64,000 nucleotides of DNA from JANMCE01 sp963791625 (GTDB taxonomy: Bacteria > Actinomycetota > Acidimicrobiia > Acidimicrobiales > Ilumatobacteraceae): positions 1,054,001 through 1,118,000 of the forward strand of contig CAWBTA010000015.1 of assembly GCA_963791625.1 (NCBI GenBank). The letters run 5' to 3'. The position numbers were made by a program, and so were the translations under genes. The notes beneath the pieces are model-generated. The model saw only the letters and a list, made by a program, of their open reading frames with translations. It had not been told where the DNA came from and searched no databases. This document shows, piece by piece, positions 33,217 to 42,297 of the stretch (position 1 is the stretch's first letter; every line of letters starts with the position of its first letter).

Positions 33217-34264
33217 TCAGCAAAAGTATCGATACAGCAGAGCACCGGCTTCCTCCGTCACATCGTCAGGCACGCGGGCATCCGTGAAGAGCTGGGTGAT
33301 GGCATGCAACAGCTGACCGACGTCTTTTTGTTCAGTGCTCGGCAGCGTTGCCGTGCGATAGGTGTGAATGCGCCGTTCTTCGGTCGCCCACTTTCGCTTG
33401 TAGGCGACGAGACCGGGCTGGTCGAGATCGCTCAGACCCCAATCGAGCGCACTGAGCCCTCGCTCGAGGCCGAACTGCATTGCCGACCACGTAACCAGTT
33501 CGTTGGGTCGCAGCAGGAGATGTTCGGAGAGCGACGCTCCGAACTTGTAGTAGAGCACCCCGTTCCAGATGAGGTAGACGCCGCCGGCAATCGGTACGAC
33601 CATCGGGTGAGAACGCCATCAATACCCGTACATCGTCGGTTGGGGAGAATGCTTCCCAGATGCGTTCAAACAGCTCGATCGGTTGAGCAAGAAGCGCATA
33701 CTTTCGCTTGCGCAGCAGCGTATGGAGCCGATGAAATTCGCGGATTGCCTCGAGGTCGTCACGGACCTCCACCTTCACGCCATTGCGTAGGCCGGCGTTG
33801 ACGTTGTGTTTGGCATTGGAACTCAGCCGCTTCCACAGCTCATCGGCCGACGGGCCGAGCGGCGTCTGGTGCCAGGCGGCCTCACCCGAGCGCTCGAAAC
33901 GGTTGTCTTGGGCGAGCGGCGAGCCGTCAAGGGTTCGCACCGTGAAGGGTACCGTTGGATCGACAACGTCATCGGTGAGGCGTTGCCACGATGTCAGGTC
34001 ACTCACCAGGGGATCGCCTCGATCACTGAACGGAAGCGTCAGCCGCCGCCGGCCACGCAGGTCATTGACCTCAACCCAGGCGACGCCAGCGGTGGCCTCG
34101 CCGTCGGCGGTGATGAGTACACGCGCCTCGGGAACGAAGTTGTAGGTCGCGCACACGGCGGTGAGCCAAGGCGGCGATGTGAACAGGCTCCCCGAACTCC
34201 CGTCCACCAGCGCTCGCCACCGCGGATCGACACGCGGATCGACCGAAACAACCGTCGTGTTCAT
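33217..34264 (-). CDS. GNAT/FemAB-like acyltransferase (frameshifted)
   Basis: About 349 residues after repair. First frame from ATG 34264 (overlapping the glycosyltransferase stop, ATGA): 'GSLFTSPPWLTAVCATYNF', 'LWKRLSSNAKHNVNAGLRNG', 'VRVLMAFSP'. Second frame: 'VPIAGGVYLIWNGVLYYKFGAS', 'WSAMQFGLERGLSALDWGLSD', 'GLVAYKRKWATEE'. The break is near 33600-33612, an extra base. The tail 'FGLERGLSALDWGLSD..GLVAYKRKW' is the typical end of the acyltransferase domain found in capsule and exopolysaccharide clusters. Confidence 0.83.
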
Positions 34265-35236
34265 GAGCACAGCTCGAACTGAGGAGGGGTGGCGAGCGCT
34301 CGCACCCCTCGCAGCAGTGCGGTCATCAGATCGTCCACGCCAATTTCGGATACGTGGACATCGGCGGCGAGACCGCGGCCGGACAGTTCCATGGCGAGTT
34401 GACGTTGATGATCATCACCTGCCTCACCGAAATGCTGTTCCCTTGATACCAGGATCGGTTGATGGCCTGCGGCGAGTGCCGCCAACGCGGAGCCGGTCCC
34501 CGCGTGCGACACGACCACGTCGGCCCGTTCCAGAACCGCGGTGAGTTCTTTGGCCGGCATGAAGGCGTTGGCCGTGATCGGCAGGTCGTGCACGGGGGTG
34601 CAGCCCGTCTGCCAGACGACCTCAACCGGCCGACCGACTTCGCGTTCGAAATGGCCCTTGTTACCAAGAAGGGGAAGCAGACTGTCGACCAAGTCGACGG
34701 AACGGGAATTCGGCCGCCGTGCCGACGGTGACCACCACACGGATCGCGTCGCTGCCCGGCTGGCGCACCGTTGGCTCGAACCCGTCAAACAGACTGCCTC
34801 GGTAGAGCCAGTGGCGATTGGACCAATGGCGGTACTGCGAGTACGTCACCACCCGCGGCGCGCGACGCATCAGCGTGCCCGTGATGGACGGGCCCTCGAC
34901 GCGCGCTGCACTCTCGATGTAGTGACAAGCCACACCGCGAGCGGCAAGGAACGGCAGGTAGCCCAATGCGATGCCCGACCCCGTGGAGATAGCCCGCGTG
35001 ATCTTGCGCTGCTGCAACAATCGTCGGGCGTGGGGAACACACCGCATCACATCGGGAACGTTGCGGACCCGCACGTAGGGCACGAACTCGACGTCAACGT
35101 CAGCAAGAAGCGAGCGGCTCTGCTCGTTGTCGTGCGTCACCCACACCACATCGTCGTCGGATGCCCCCAGTCGCCCGGCCAACGTGTGCAGCTGGGTGAG
35201 GTGACCGCCGGTCGTAGCCAACATGAGCGTGGTCAT
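34261..35236 (-). CDS. Glycosyltransferase, Alg14/Alg13-like halves (frameshifted or two subunits)
   Basis: First frame (ATG 35236, overlapping the sugar transferase stop): 'MLATTGGHLTQLHTLAGRLG', 'YHYIES'-like membrane anchor region 'CHYIESAARVEGPS', then 'RVVVTVGTAAEFPFRRL'. Second frame: 'LVDSLLPLLGN', 'EVVWQTGC', 'ADVVVSHAGTGSALAALAAGHQPILV'. These are the Alg14-like membrane and Alg13-like catalytic halves of GT28-type UDP-sugar transferases. The Alg13 half's own first strand lies in the first frame, so one base too many near 34688-34695 is more likely than two genes. Repaired length about 324 residues. Confidence 0.82.
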
Positions 35237-35886
35237 CGGGTTGCGCCGTCCAAGAGCAGGGTGGGCACGGTCTGCAACACGATGGCAACATCACCAAAGA
35301 AGCTGCGTAATGAAACATAGGTCATGTCGATCGACAGCATGTCGAGCGTGCTCAAGTTGCTGCGGCCGTTCGTCTGCCACAGACCAGTAATGCCGGGCTT
35401 CACCGCAAAGCGCGCGGCGTACTTGTGCGGGAAGAGATCGGCCTCCCAGACGAGGCATGGCCGTGGTCCGACCAGCGCCATGTCACCTTTCAACACGTTC
35501 ACGAACTGCGGGATCTCGTCCATGCTGGTGCGTCGCAGCCAGTGCCCGATGCCCGTGACGCGACTGTCAACCGGCTTGAAGCTGCCACCCACCGACGTAT
35601 CCTCGCCGGCGAGTTCTCGGGCGATCATGTCGCGGAGCGTGTCGTCGGTGGCGCCCGCCTGCATGGTTCGGAACTTGAACATGGTGAACACCTCACCGTC
35701 GAGCCCCACCCGGTCCTGCTGGAAGATGACGGGCCCGCGACTGGTCATTCGAATGGCCAGCGCAATCACCAAAATCAGTGGCGAGAGGATGATCAGCGCA
35801 ACCGTCGCGACGACGATATCGAAGGTGCGACCGGCGACAACCTCCCATCCCCAAAGCCGGCGAATGCCTTCATACGTGGGCGTCAT
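35233..35886 (-). CDS. Undecaprenyl-phosphate sugar phosphotransferase
   Basis: 217 residues from ATG 35886; a longer frame upstream lies inside the polymerase gene. One N-terminal membrane helix ('DIVVATVALIILSPLILVIALAI') followed by the monotopic PglC/WbaP catalytic domain: 'VIFQQDRVGLDGEVFTMFKFRTM' (in parts), 'WLRRTSMDEIPQFVNVLKGDMALVGPRP', 'KPGITGLWQTNGRSN'. It attaches the first sugar-1-phosphate to undecaprenyl phosphate, starting the repeat unit. Central initiating enzyme of the operon. Confidence 0.93.
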   Translation of the reverse strand: MTPTYEGIRRLWGWEVVAGRTFDIVVATVALIILSPLILVIALAIRMTSRGPVIFQQDRVGLDGEVFTMFKFRTMQAGATDDTLRDMIARELAGEDTSVGGSFKPVDSRVTGIGHWLRRTSMDEIPQFVNVLKGDMALVGPRPCLVWEADLFPHKYAARFAVKPGITGLWQTNGRSNLSTLDMLSIDMTYVSLRSFFGDVAIVLQTVPTLLLDGATR

Positions 35887-37264
35887 TGGTGACCAGCCTT
35901 CCTGTGACGAGAGCAATGAGAACCGCCAGCAAATCCCCAAATCCGCGCAGCACCAGGTGCACGTCAATCAGTGAGAGCACCAACACCATCCACCAGACGC
36001 CCTGCATCGCGGCGGCGACCGCGCCGACGGCGTCACGCCGCAGCGCCACCGTGTCGAATAAGCGAAACAGTTCGTTGGAAAGCCAGATGAACCCGAGGAG
36101 CAAGGGGATTCCACCGATCCAGAGGAACGACAGGTAGCCACTTTCGAGGAAGATCTGCGTGCGCCACAGCTCGGGTGCGGGCAGCACCGTCTGAGGCGAG
36201 ACGCCGAGCAGGAATCGGAAGTTGCCGAGGCCCGGGAGATAGAAGTGCGTCAGGTTGTCGTACCGTCCGAGCCAACTTCGGGGCACACCGAAGCCGTCAA
36301 AGAATCCGCTGATGCGACCAATGAATGCGGGGGCACCAACCAGCGCCACGATGGGCAGGGCCGGTAAATAGCCAACCGCTCGACGACGAAGGATCGGCTC
36401 ATACACGCCGAGCACGATCGCAACCACGGCTGTTGCGACCCACGTGGAGAACTGGCCCGACGCGAGGATGCCGATCACCAGGACGAATGCGGCGGCGAAG
36501 CGCTCGACCCGCGGAAGCAGATCACGCACGCCCAGCATCACGACCAGCGCCAGGGCGACGACCAGGTAGTCACCGGTCGCGATGGACGATGCGAGCGTGG
36601 TGGAGCCGCGTTCGGTGATGCCGGCGATGCTGGTGTCAGCCGTCCAGCCGGCCGAGAGCACCGACACCACCGGTCCGACGTGGAGGGTCTGGCCCACGGC
36701 AATTACGGCCAACGCCACCGCGGGCCAGACGATAAGGCGGATGCAACGAACCAACTCGTCGGTCGTGCGGACGGCGACGCGGACCAGCACGAAGAGTCCG
36801 GCCAACTTCGCCATCGGGAAGAGCGCCATGAGTTCCGTGAAGGACGGCACCTTGCCCCGCAACAGCAGCGAACAGACCGGCCACACAATGGACAACGCGA
36901 CGAAGGCCGCCAGCACAACATCGAGTCGGCTGAACTGGAACTTCACATCGTGACCGGCGACGTAGCGGACGTAACAGCCGATGAGCACCCCGGCGATCAC
37001 GGCCGCAAGGAGCGCTTCATTCGGCCGCACGAGGGGTACGAGCTTGCCCCGCCCGATTCCGGCGATGAAGGGGAGCGTCACGACATAGATGTAGACGGCC
37101 AAAATCGGACGCCATGCCGTGGCGGCGAGCACGGTCAGGCCGATGAACGCGGCCGGGACCATAGGGCCGAGCAGCGCGCTGGCTCCGGCCGTCGTTGCAA
37201 CAGCAACGATCGCGCCAACGACGACGGGCCAGTCCCGGCTGGGTAACTCGATCCGAGCGTTCAT
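35870..37264 (-). CDS. O-antigen ligase/polymerase-like membrane protein
   Basis: 464 residues from ATG 37264, which overlaps the flippase stop. About ten membrane helices, with a large periplasmic loop before the last helices ('FGVPRSWLGRYDNLTHFYLPGLGNFRF'-like region) as in Wzy/WaaL proteins. Low sequence conservation is normal for this family. Position between flippase and initiating transferase indicates that it polymerises or ligates lipid-linked repeat units. Overlaps the sugar transferase start by 17 bases. Confidence 0.82.
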   Translation of the reverse strand: MNARIELPSRDWPVVVGAIVAVATTAGASALLGPMVPAAFIGLTVLAATAWRPILAVYIYVVTLPFIAGIGRGKLVPLVRPNEALLAAVIAGVLIGCYVRYVAGHDVKFQFSRLDVVLAAFVALSIVWPVCSLLLRGKVPSFTELMALFPMAKLAGLFVLVRVAVRTTDELVRCIRLIVWPAVALAVIAVGQTLHVGPVVSVLSAGWTADTSIAGITERGSTTLASSIATGDYLVVALALVVMLGVRDLLPRVERFAAAFVLVIGILASGQFSTWVATAVVAIVLGVYEPILRRRAVGYLPALPIVALVGAPAFIGRISGFFDGFGVPRSWLGRYDNLTHFYLPGLGNFRFLLGVSPQTVLPAPELWRTQIFLESGYLSFLWIGGIPLLLGFIWLSNELFRLFDTVALRRDAVGAVAAAMQGVWWMVLVLSLIDVHLVLRGFGDLLAVLIALVTGRLVTNDAHV

Positions 37265-38868
37265 GCAACGCTCCTCTGCGCCGCTCGTTGGGACCGCATC
37301 ATGAGAACGAGTGCGGCCAGCCATGCGGATCCGCCCAGGGCGATGACGCCCAGGTCGGCTGCACGGTTCAATTCGAGGCGATACAGCAGGAGGCCGATCA
37401 GCCCGCTGGCCGCGAGTAAACCGCCGCACAAGATGGCAGTCGCCAAGAAGCCCCGGGCGCCAACCAGCACCTGGTTGGGCAGGCCTTTGCGCAGCTCAAG
37501 GAGCACGGTTGTGGCGGCCACGGCATCAGACGCGAGGAGACCGCCGCACACGAGCGCCATACGGACGTTGCCCGCGGGAAAAGAGAGCGCAATGAGGCAC
37601 ATCGTGAGAGTGGCCAACAGCCCCCGGCTGCTCGCTCGGCGGGGACCACGGATGTCGAGGCGGGCAAACAATCCCTGACGGCCGATCTCGTGAAGGCTGG
37701 ACGCGAACTGCGCGAGACCCACGACGACGGTGCAGATCGCGAGTCGGGTGATGAGCTGGGTGGTGCGCAACGCACCATTCGCCAGCAGGTTGGCGAGCGG
37801 GTACGCCAACCCGACGAGCACGCACGAAGCGCCCACCGCGGCGACCGTGGTGTAGGTCAGCCCTCGGCGCAGCTCCGCAACAAAGAGCTCTGTCTGACCC
37901 TTCACCGCGGCTTCGGACAGAGCAGGTAGGACGGCGGTCGAAATCGCCCGCGCGCCGAGGGCGACGGGAACGTTGTAGAGCGCCAGCACGGTTTGAAAGA
38001 CCACCACGCCGCCACGAACAGTGGACGACGCGACGATCATCGACAAGAAACCGAGCGCCGGAAAGGCGGCGATGCGCACCGAGTGCAGAAGGCGGGTGAT
38101 GATCTCTCGTACTTCGGGGTCTGATCGTCCGCCCAGGCTCGGTCGCATTCCCATTCCCGTGCGACGGGCCGCGGCAACCTGAATGGCGGCATGGGCGGCA
38201 ACGGCAAGCGTGCTCCCACTCGCCACGATGATGACGAGACCGAACGGAACGTTTCCGATCTCCAGGCCCCGTCGATACCGCTGGTTGACAATCAGCATCG
38301 TGATGATCAGGCCGATGTTCTCCATAGCGGGTGCGGCGGCGGCCACCGCGAACCGGCCATGTACCTGCTGCACCGCTGCGCCGAGCGCAGCCGCGAGGTA
38401 AAACACGATCTGCGGGGCGAGCAGCGCGATCAGGACGACGACGAACGTGCGGGCACGAGCGCGGTCGGCCCGATCGACCCCGGAGGTGAGCAGGTAAGCC
38501 AACAGTGGCGAGATGGAGATGAGCCCCACCGTCAAGAGCACGCCGACTTCCAGGATGATCCCCGACAGGCGCTGCACGATCTGGCGCGCCCGTTTGATCC
38601 CGCTCAGTTCGAGCTCATGGACACAGATCGGAACAACCACCATCGCCAGTACCGAACCGGCCACCAACGTGTACGCAATGTTGGGCAGCGAATTCGTTGA
38701 CTGGAACGTGTTGGCGAAGAACGTCGGGCCGAGTACCGCGCCGATAACGACGACACGAAGGAGCCCCGTGACGCGGCTGAGCAGGGTCCAGATGGCAACG
38801 GTGGCCGAACGCCGTTCTATGGAGGAGGGCACCGCTGTCTTGTGGAACTTCGCCTCAGCGCGAAGCAC
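37261..38868 (-). CDS. MurJ/Wzx-type lipid-linked oligosaccharide flippase
   Basis: 535 residues, 13-14 membrane helices. The N-terminal block 'TLLSRVTGLLRVVVIGAVLGPTFFANTF' and 'NIAYTLVAGSVLAMVVVPI' is MurJ (MviN) like, as is 'LARLDIRGPR'. In a polysaccharide operon such proteins flip the undecaprenyl-linked repeat unit. A housekeeping MurJ role is less likely given this context. The start overlaps the Wzz gene end by 14 bases. Confidence 0.85.
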   Translation of the reverse strand: MLRAEAKFHKTAVPSSIERRSATVAIWTLLSRVTGLLRVVVIGAVLGPTFFANTFQSTNSLPNIAYTLVAGSVLAMVVVPICVHELELSGIKRARQIVQRLSGIILEVGVLLTVGLISISPLLAYLLTSGVDRADRARARTFVVVLIALLAPQIVFYLAAALGAAVQQVHGRFAVAAAAPAMENIGLIITMLIVNQRYRRGLEIGNVPFGLVIIVASGSTLAVAAHAAIQVAAARRTGMGMRPSLGGRSDPEVREIITRLLHSVRIAAFPALGFLSMIVASSTVRGGVVVFQTVLALYNVPVALGARAISTAVLPALSEAAVKGQTELFVAELRRGLTYTTVAAVGASCVLVGLAYPLANLLANGALRTTQLITRLAICTVVVGLAQFASSLHEIGRQGLFARLDIRGPRRASSRGLLATLTMCLIALSFPAGNVRMALVCGGLLASDAVAATTVLLELRKGLPNQVLVGARGFLATAILCGGLLAASGLIGLLLYRLELNRAADLGVIALGGSAWLAALVLMMRSQRAAQRSVA

Positions 38869-39664
38869 GGCGTCGCCCCAGAAACGCCACCACGAACGCT
38901 GCGATCAGCGCTGCGGTCAATCCGGCACCCGCCGTTGCGAGGAGTGGCCGTGGACCAACAGGGTCCGCCAGTGCGTAGGCGGGCACAAGGACCTCGATGC
39001 GTTGCTGCGTGCGTTGCCCTACGGTGAGTTTGTCGATGTCGGTTGAGAGCGAGTCCGAACGCGACAGGAGGCTGGAGAGTTCGGCTTGGGCCGCAGTCAG
39101 TCTGGGGTCGGCGGCGGTGCCCGTACTCGCAACGGCAAACTGGTTGATCTCACTACGTTTGCCGGCGATATCTGCCGCGACACGGTCCCGGGCCTCCTGC
39201 AGATAGGTGAGCGCGTCCTTCGTGCCCTGCTCCCTGGTGACGGTGAGGTAGCGATCAATGACGGCCGTCACGATCGCCAACGCTTTCGCCGACGACGGAT
39301 CGTGCGCTTCAACGCGGATGATCTCGCTGCTTCCGCCGACCAACTCAACGGTCAGCGAAGCCTCGATGTCTTCGACCCGCATGCCCGTCGCCGTCGCGAC
39401 AGAGTTGAGTACCGATCGGCTGCGCATCAACGCCAGCTGCGTTGTCAGGCTGCGATCTTCGCGGAGGAATCCGGTGGGGCGTTCTTGGGAAATCTCGTAG
39501 AGCACCTCGGAACGCGCCGCATACACCTTCGCCCCCGAGCTCCCGACGACGTAACCGATGAGCAGACCGAGAAACGTGATGGCGAGACCGATGCCGACAA
39601 GGCGGAGCAGCTTGTGTTGCCGGCGCGAGGTGGCAGCTTCCGATCGGCGGGCGGGGCCTCTCAC
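38855..39664 (-). CDS. Wzz-like chain-length/polysaccharide export regulator
   Basis: 269 residues from GTG 39664, whose GTGA overlaps the aminotransferase stop. Two membrane helices ('LVGIGLAITFLGLLIGYVVG' near the N terminus and 'LLATAGAGLTAALIAAFVVAF' near the C terminus) flank an extracytoplasmic coiled region ('TYLQEARDRVAADIAGKRSEI'). This is the Wzz/polysaccharide co-polymerase layout. No tyrosine-kinase domain is attached. It probably sets chain length together with the polymerase. Confidence 0.83.
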   Translation of the reverse strand: MRGPARRSEAATSRRQHKLLRLVGIGLAITFLGLLIGYVVGSSGAKVYAARSEVLYEISQERPTGFLREDRSLTTQLALMRSRSVLNSVATATGMRVEDIEASLTVELVGGSSEIIRVEAHDPSSAKALAIVTAVIDRYLTVTREQGTKDALTYLQEARDRVAADIAGKRSEINQFAVASTGTAADPRLTAAQAELSSLLSRSDSLSTDIDKLTVGQRTQQRIEVLVPAYALADPVGPRPLLATAGAGLTAALIAAFVVAFLGRRRASR

Positions 39665-40776
39665 GACGCCACCGCCCGGCACATCACATCACACACCCGG
39701 TTGACGTCGGCTTCTGACAGCGTCGGCGACATCGGCAGTGAGAGAATGCGAGACGCCGTGGTCTCCGAGACCGGAAGCGATCCGGTGGAATACTGGGCGA
39801 ACGCCGGTTGCTGGTGGCAGGGAATCGGATAGTGCAGACCCCACCCGATTCCGGCGGCAGTCAGTTCGTCGGTCACCGCCGCACGATCATCAACCTGTAC
39901 AACCGCGAGGTGGTGCACCGCGTCGGCTCTTGGGTCGACCTCTGTGAGCGGCGAACCGACTGGCAACAGCTCGCGATACTGCCGGTACACCCGTTGACGC
40001 TCGGCGTTGTGCTGATCGAGTCGTGCGAGTTTGCAGTGAAGTATTCCCGCTTGCAACGAATCGAGCCGACTGTTGCGACCGGAGACGTCGTGTCGATAGC
40101 GATCATCGGCCGTACGCCCATGGTCGGCCAGGCGACGAATGGCCTTCGTGAGCGGCACATCGTTGGTAACGACCGCACCGCCGTCTCCGAAGGCACCAAG
40201 ATTCTTGCCCGGGTAGAAACTGAACGCAGCGGCCACCCCGACGGAGCCGGCCCGGCGACCGTTGAAGCTGGCACCGTGCGCCTGAGCTGCGTCTTCGATC
40301 AGCAGCAAGCCGTGGCGCCGGGTGATGATCTCCAGCGCGTCCACGTCGGCCATCTGACCGTAGAGATGTACGGCGATGACGGCCGCTGTTTTGCGGGTGA
40401 GCGCACTCTCGACCGACGCCGCGTCGATGAGTAGCGTGTGCGGATCGACATCCACGAAGCGAGGCCTGGCACCGACGTTACAAATGGCCTCAACCGTCGC
40501 GACAAAGGTGTTGGCGGGAACGATGACTTCGGCCCCGGCACCAATGCCCAGACCGGCCAGAATGAGTTCAAGCGCATCGGTGCCATTGGCGACACCTATG
40601 CACGACGTGGCGCCGCAGTAGTCGGCAAACTCGTGCTCGAACACCTCGACCCGGCGGCCACCGATGAAGCCGCCATCATCAACGACTTCGAGCCAGACTG
40701 CGTCGAGTTCGTCCCGCATTGATCCGTGCAGGGCCGGTAGGTCGAGGAAGGGCACCTGAGCCATGAGTTGTCTCAT
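39661..40776 (-). CDS. DegT/DnrJ/EryC1-family sugar aminotransferase
   Basis: 371-residue PLP enzyme. 'CIGVANGTDALELILAGLGIG', 'EVIVPANTFVATVEAI', 'LLIEDAAQAHGA' (Asp for the PLP ring) and 'FSFYPGKNLGAFGDGG' with the Schiff-base Lys are intact. It aminates a keto-sugar nucleotide. Directly after a Gfo/Idh dehydrogenase, as in WlbA/WlbC or WbpB/WbpE pairs making 3-amino-3-deoxy uronic sugars; that pathway is inference. ATG overlaps the dehydrogenase stop (ATGA). Confidence 0.92.
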   Translation of the reverse strand: MRQLMAQVPFLDLPALHGSMRDELDAVWLEVVDDGGFIGGRRVEVFEHEFADYCGATSCIGVANGTDALELILAGLGIGAGAEVIVPANTFVATVEAICNVGARPRFVDVDPHTLLIDAASVESALTRKTAAVIAVHLYGQMADVDALEIITRRHGLLLIEDAAQAHGASFNGRRAGSVGVAAAFSFYPGKNLGAFGDGGAVVTNDVPLTKAIRRLADHGRTADDRYRHDVSGRNSRLDSLQAGILHCKLARLDQHNAERQRVYRQYRELLPVGSPLTEVDPRADAVHHLAVVQVDDRAAVTDELTAAGIGWGLHYPIPCHQQPAFAQYSTGSLPVSETTASRILSLPMSPTLSEADVNRVCDVMCRAVAS

Positions 40777-41846
40777 CGCACGGCCTCACCGTTGAACCGG
40801 TGAGATTGTACGAGGCGGTCGTCATGGCGAAGCGAGACCCGCACGCCGTCACCGAGTGCGAGTGATTCATCGGTGGCGGCGAGCACCCGCACGATCTCGG
40901 CGCCACGACGACCGGGCGTGTTCGGTGTGACGTCCCTGCGCACACAATCGACGAAGTGACTGTCCTGCACGGTCAGCGGCTCACGGAACTGCACGTACGG
41001 CGAGACGATGTCACCCGTGCGGTACGAAACAGGGCGCTCATGACTGCCCGGCTCCTGCTCCAGTTCCTCGACGCCCACGTCGTACACCCGGATGCGCTCG
41101 GTATCGGACATGTCGTTGTACACGACCATCTTGCGTTCACCTGCCACGGTCACACGCCGCACCTTGCACGGATCGAGCCAACTGGTGTGGATGACAGCGT
41201 GCGTATCCACATCGGGGAACTCGAGACGGACGTGGGCGACATCGACGTGGCGGTGGCCGATGTGGCGCTGGCCCCACACCGACACCGCGCTTGGCAGCTC
41301 ATCGAGCAGGTACGACACGATGGACAAGTCGTGCGGGGCCAGGTCCCAGATGACGTTGACGTCGCGCTGGTAGAGGCCGAGGCTGAGTCGCGCCGTGTCG
41401 ATGTAACGCACACGGCCCAGCTCGCCCGAGTCGATGATCTCCTTCAGCTTGTGCACGGCCGCGTTGTATTCGAACGTGTGGCCCACCATGAGCTGCACGC
41501 CCATGTTGTCGGCCGCATGCACCAGGATCTCCGCTTCGGCTACAGAGGTCGTGAGGGGCTTTTCAACCAGAACGTGCTTGCCCGCCGAGATCGCTTCCAA
41601 CGCCACTTCGAAATGAGAACCCGGTGGCGTCGCCACTACCACGGCGTCGATCGAGTCGAGCGCCTGATCGAGCCTGGCCACGCCCCGCACGTTCGAAAAG
41701 TGCTTGATCGCCTCATCGCAACGGGTCTGGTTGCTCTCGACCACGGTGACATCAACCCCGGGGATGGCCGACAGCACGCGCACGTGCTTCGAGCCCCAGT
41801 AGCCATAGCCAACGACCGCAATTCTGGTCGGTTGTACCCGTTCCAT
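40773..41846 (-). CDS. Gfo/Idh/MocA dehydrogenase, WlbA/WbpB-like
   Basis: 357 residues. Rossmann start 'IAVVGYGYWGSKHVRVLSA', family motif 'HVLVEKPLTTSV', 'MVGHTFEYNAAVHKLKEII' and 'NVIWDLAPHDLSIVSYLL' (catalytic His). The 'GYWG..HVRVL' and 'DVNVIWDLAPHDLSI' blocks are characteristic of UDP-N-acetylglucosaminuronate 3-dehydrogenases and related nucleotide-sugar enzymes. First gene of the nine-gene operon; GAGGGAGAG lies eight bases before the ATG. Upstream is a long regulatory region. Confidence 0.9.
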   Translation of the reverse strand: MERVQPTRIAVVGYGYWGSKHVRVLSAIPGVDVTVVESNQTRCDEAIKHFSNVRGVARLDQALDSIDAVVVATPPGSHFEVALEAISAGKHVLVEKPLTTSVAEAEILVHAADNMGVQLMVGHTFEYNAAVHKLKEIIDSGELGRVRYIDTARLSLGLYQRDVNVIWDLAPHDLSIVSYLLDELPSAVSVWGQRHIGHRHVDVAHVRLEFPDVDTHAVIHTSWLDPCKVRRVTVAGERKMVVYNDMSDTERIRVYDVGVEELEQEPGSHERPVSYRTGDIVSPYVQFREPLTVQDSHFVDCVRRDVTPNTPGRRGAEIVRVLAATDESLALGDGVRVSLRHDDRLVQSHRFNGEAVR

Positions 41847-42297
41847 AATTCTCTCCCTCTGCCGGTTAATCCCGTCAACACCGGTTCGGACAGTAATCCT
41901 TTTGATTTCTGGCGGTAGGGACTTTAGTCCTATGGCTCTCGGCCCCAGAACTTCCGAAAAGAGGCAACGAACGCTCTGCGAATCATAAAGTCAGGTAAAG
42001 TTCCATCAAATGCCTTCTGCCTGTGGTTTTCCGTCAAGGCTGATGTCTCGGTGCGTCGTTGTTAAATCACATGACGTGAGGCATTCTCAAGGCGGTTAGA
42101 GACAATCTTGAGGAGTTCGCCCCTCAGGATTCCAATAAGGCATTCGCCATTTCCTTGCATCTTTGCTGCAAATGAACTAGGGCATCGAACGACTTCGACG
42201 GCAGATGCCGCAACCTGCGCGGAACCATCACTACCATCGCCTCGGTTTCGAGCGCCGCGCCGGCATCAACCTCAAAGAGCGCTAAGCGCCGACGTCG
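41847..42297. other. Gene-free, AT-richer upstream region of the polysaccharide operon
   Basis: This 451-bp stretch separates the operon from the PEP-mutase-family gene. About 41860-42180 is clearly AT-richer than its surroundings. It contains the DosR-like box and the operon ribosome binding site. The part from 42180 to 42297 is GC-rich; a plus-strand frame there ends in a tag reading 'GFERRAGINLKER' and may be a gene remnant, but no family can be named. No RNA gene was found. Confidence 0.5.
41915..41934. promoter_or_regulatory. DosR/DevR-like box
   Basis: GTAGGGACTTTAGTCCTATG matches 13 of 14 positions of the DosR core GGGACTWWAGTCCC; only the outer bases differ. On the minus strand it is about 70-90 bp upstream of the operon's first ATG, a usual activator position. 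DosR-type regulators (NarL/FixJ family) respond to hypoxia or NO. Confidence 0.5.
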
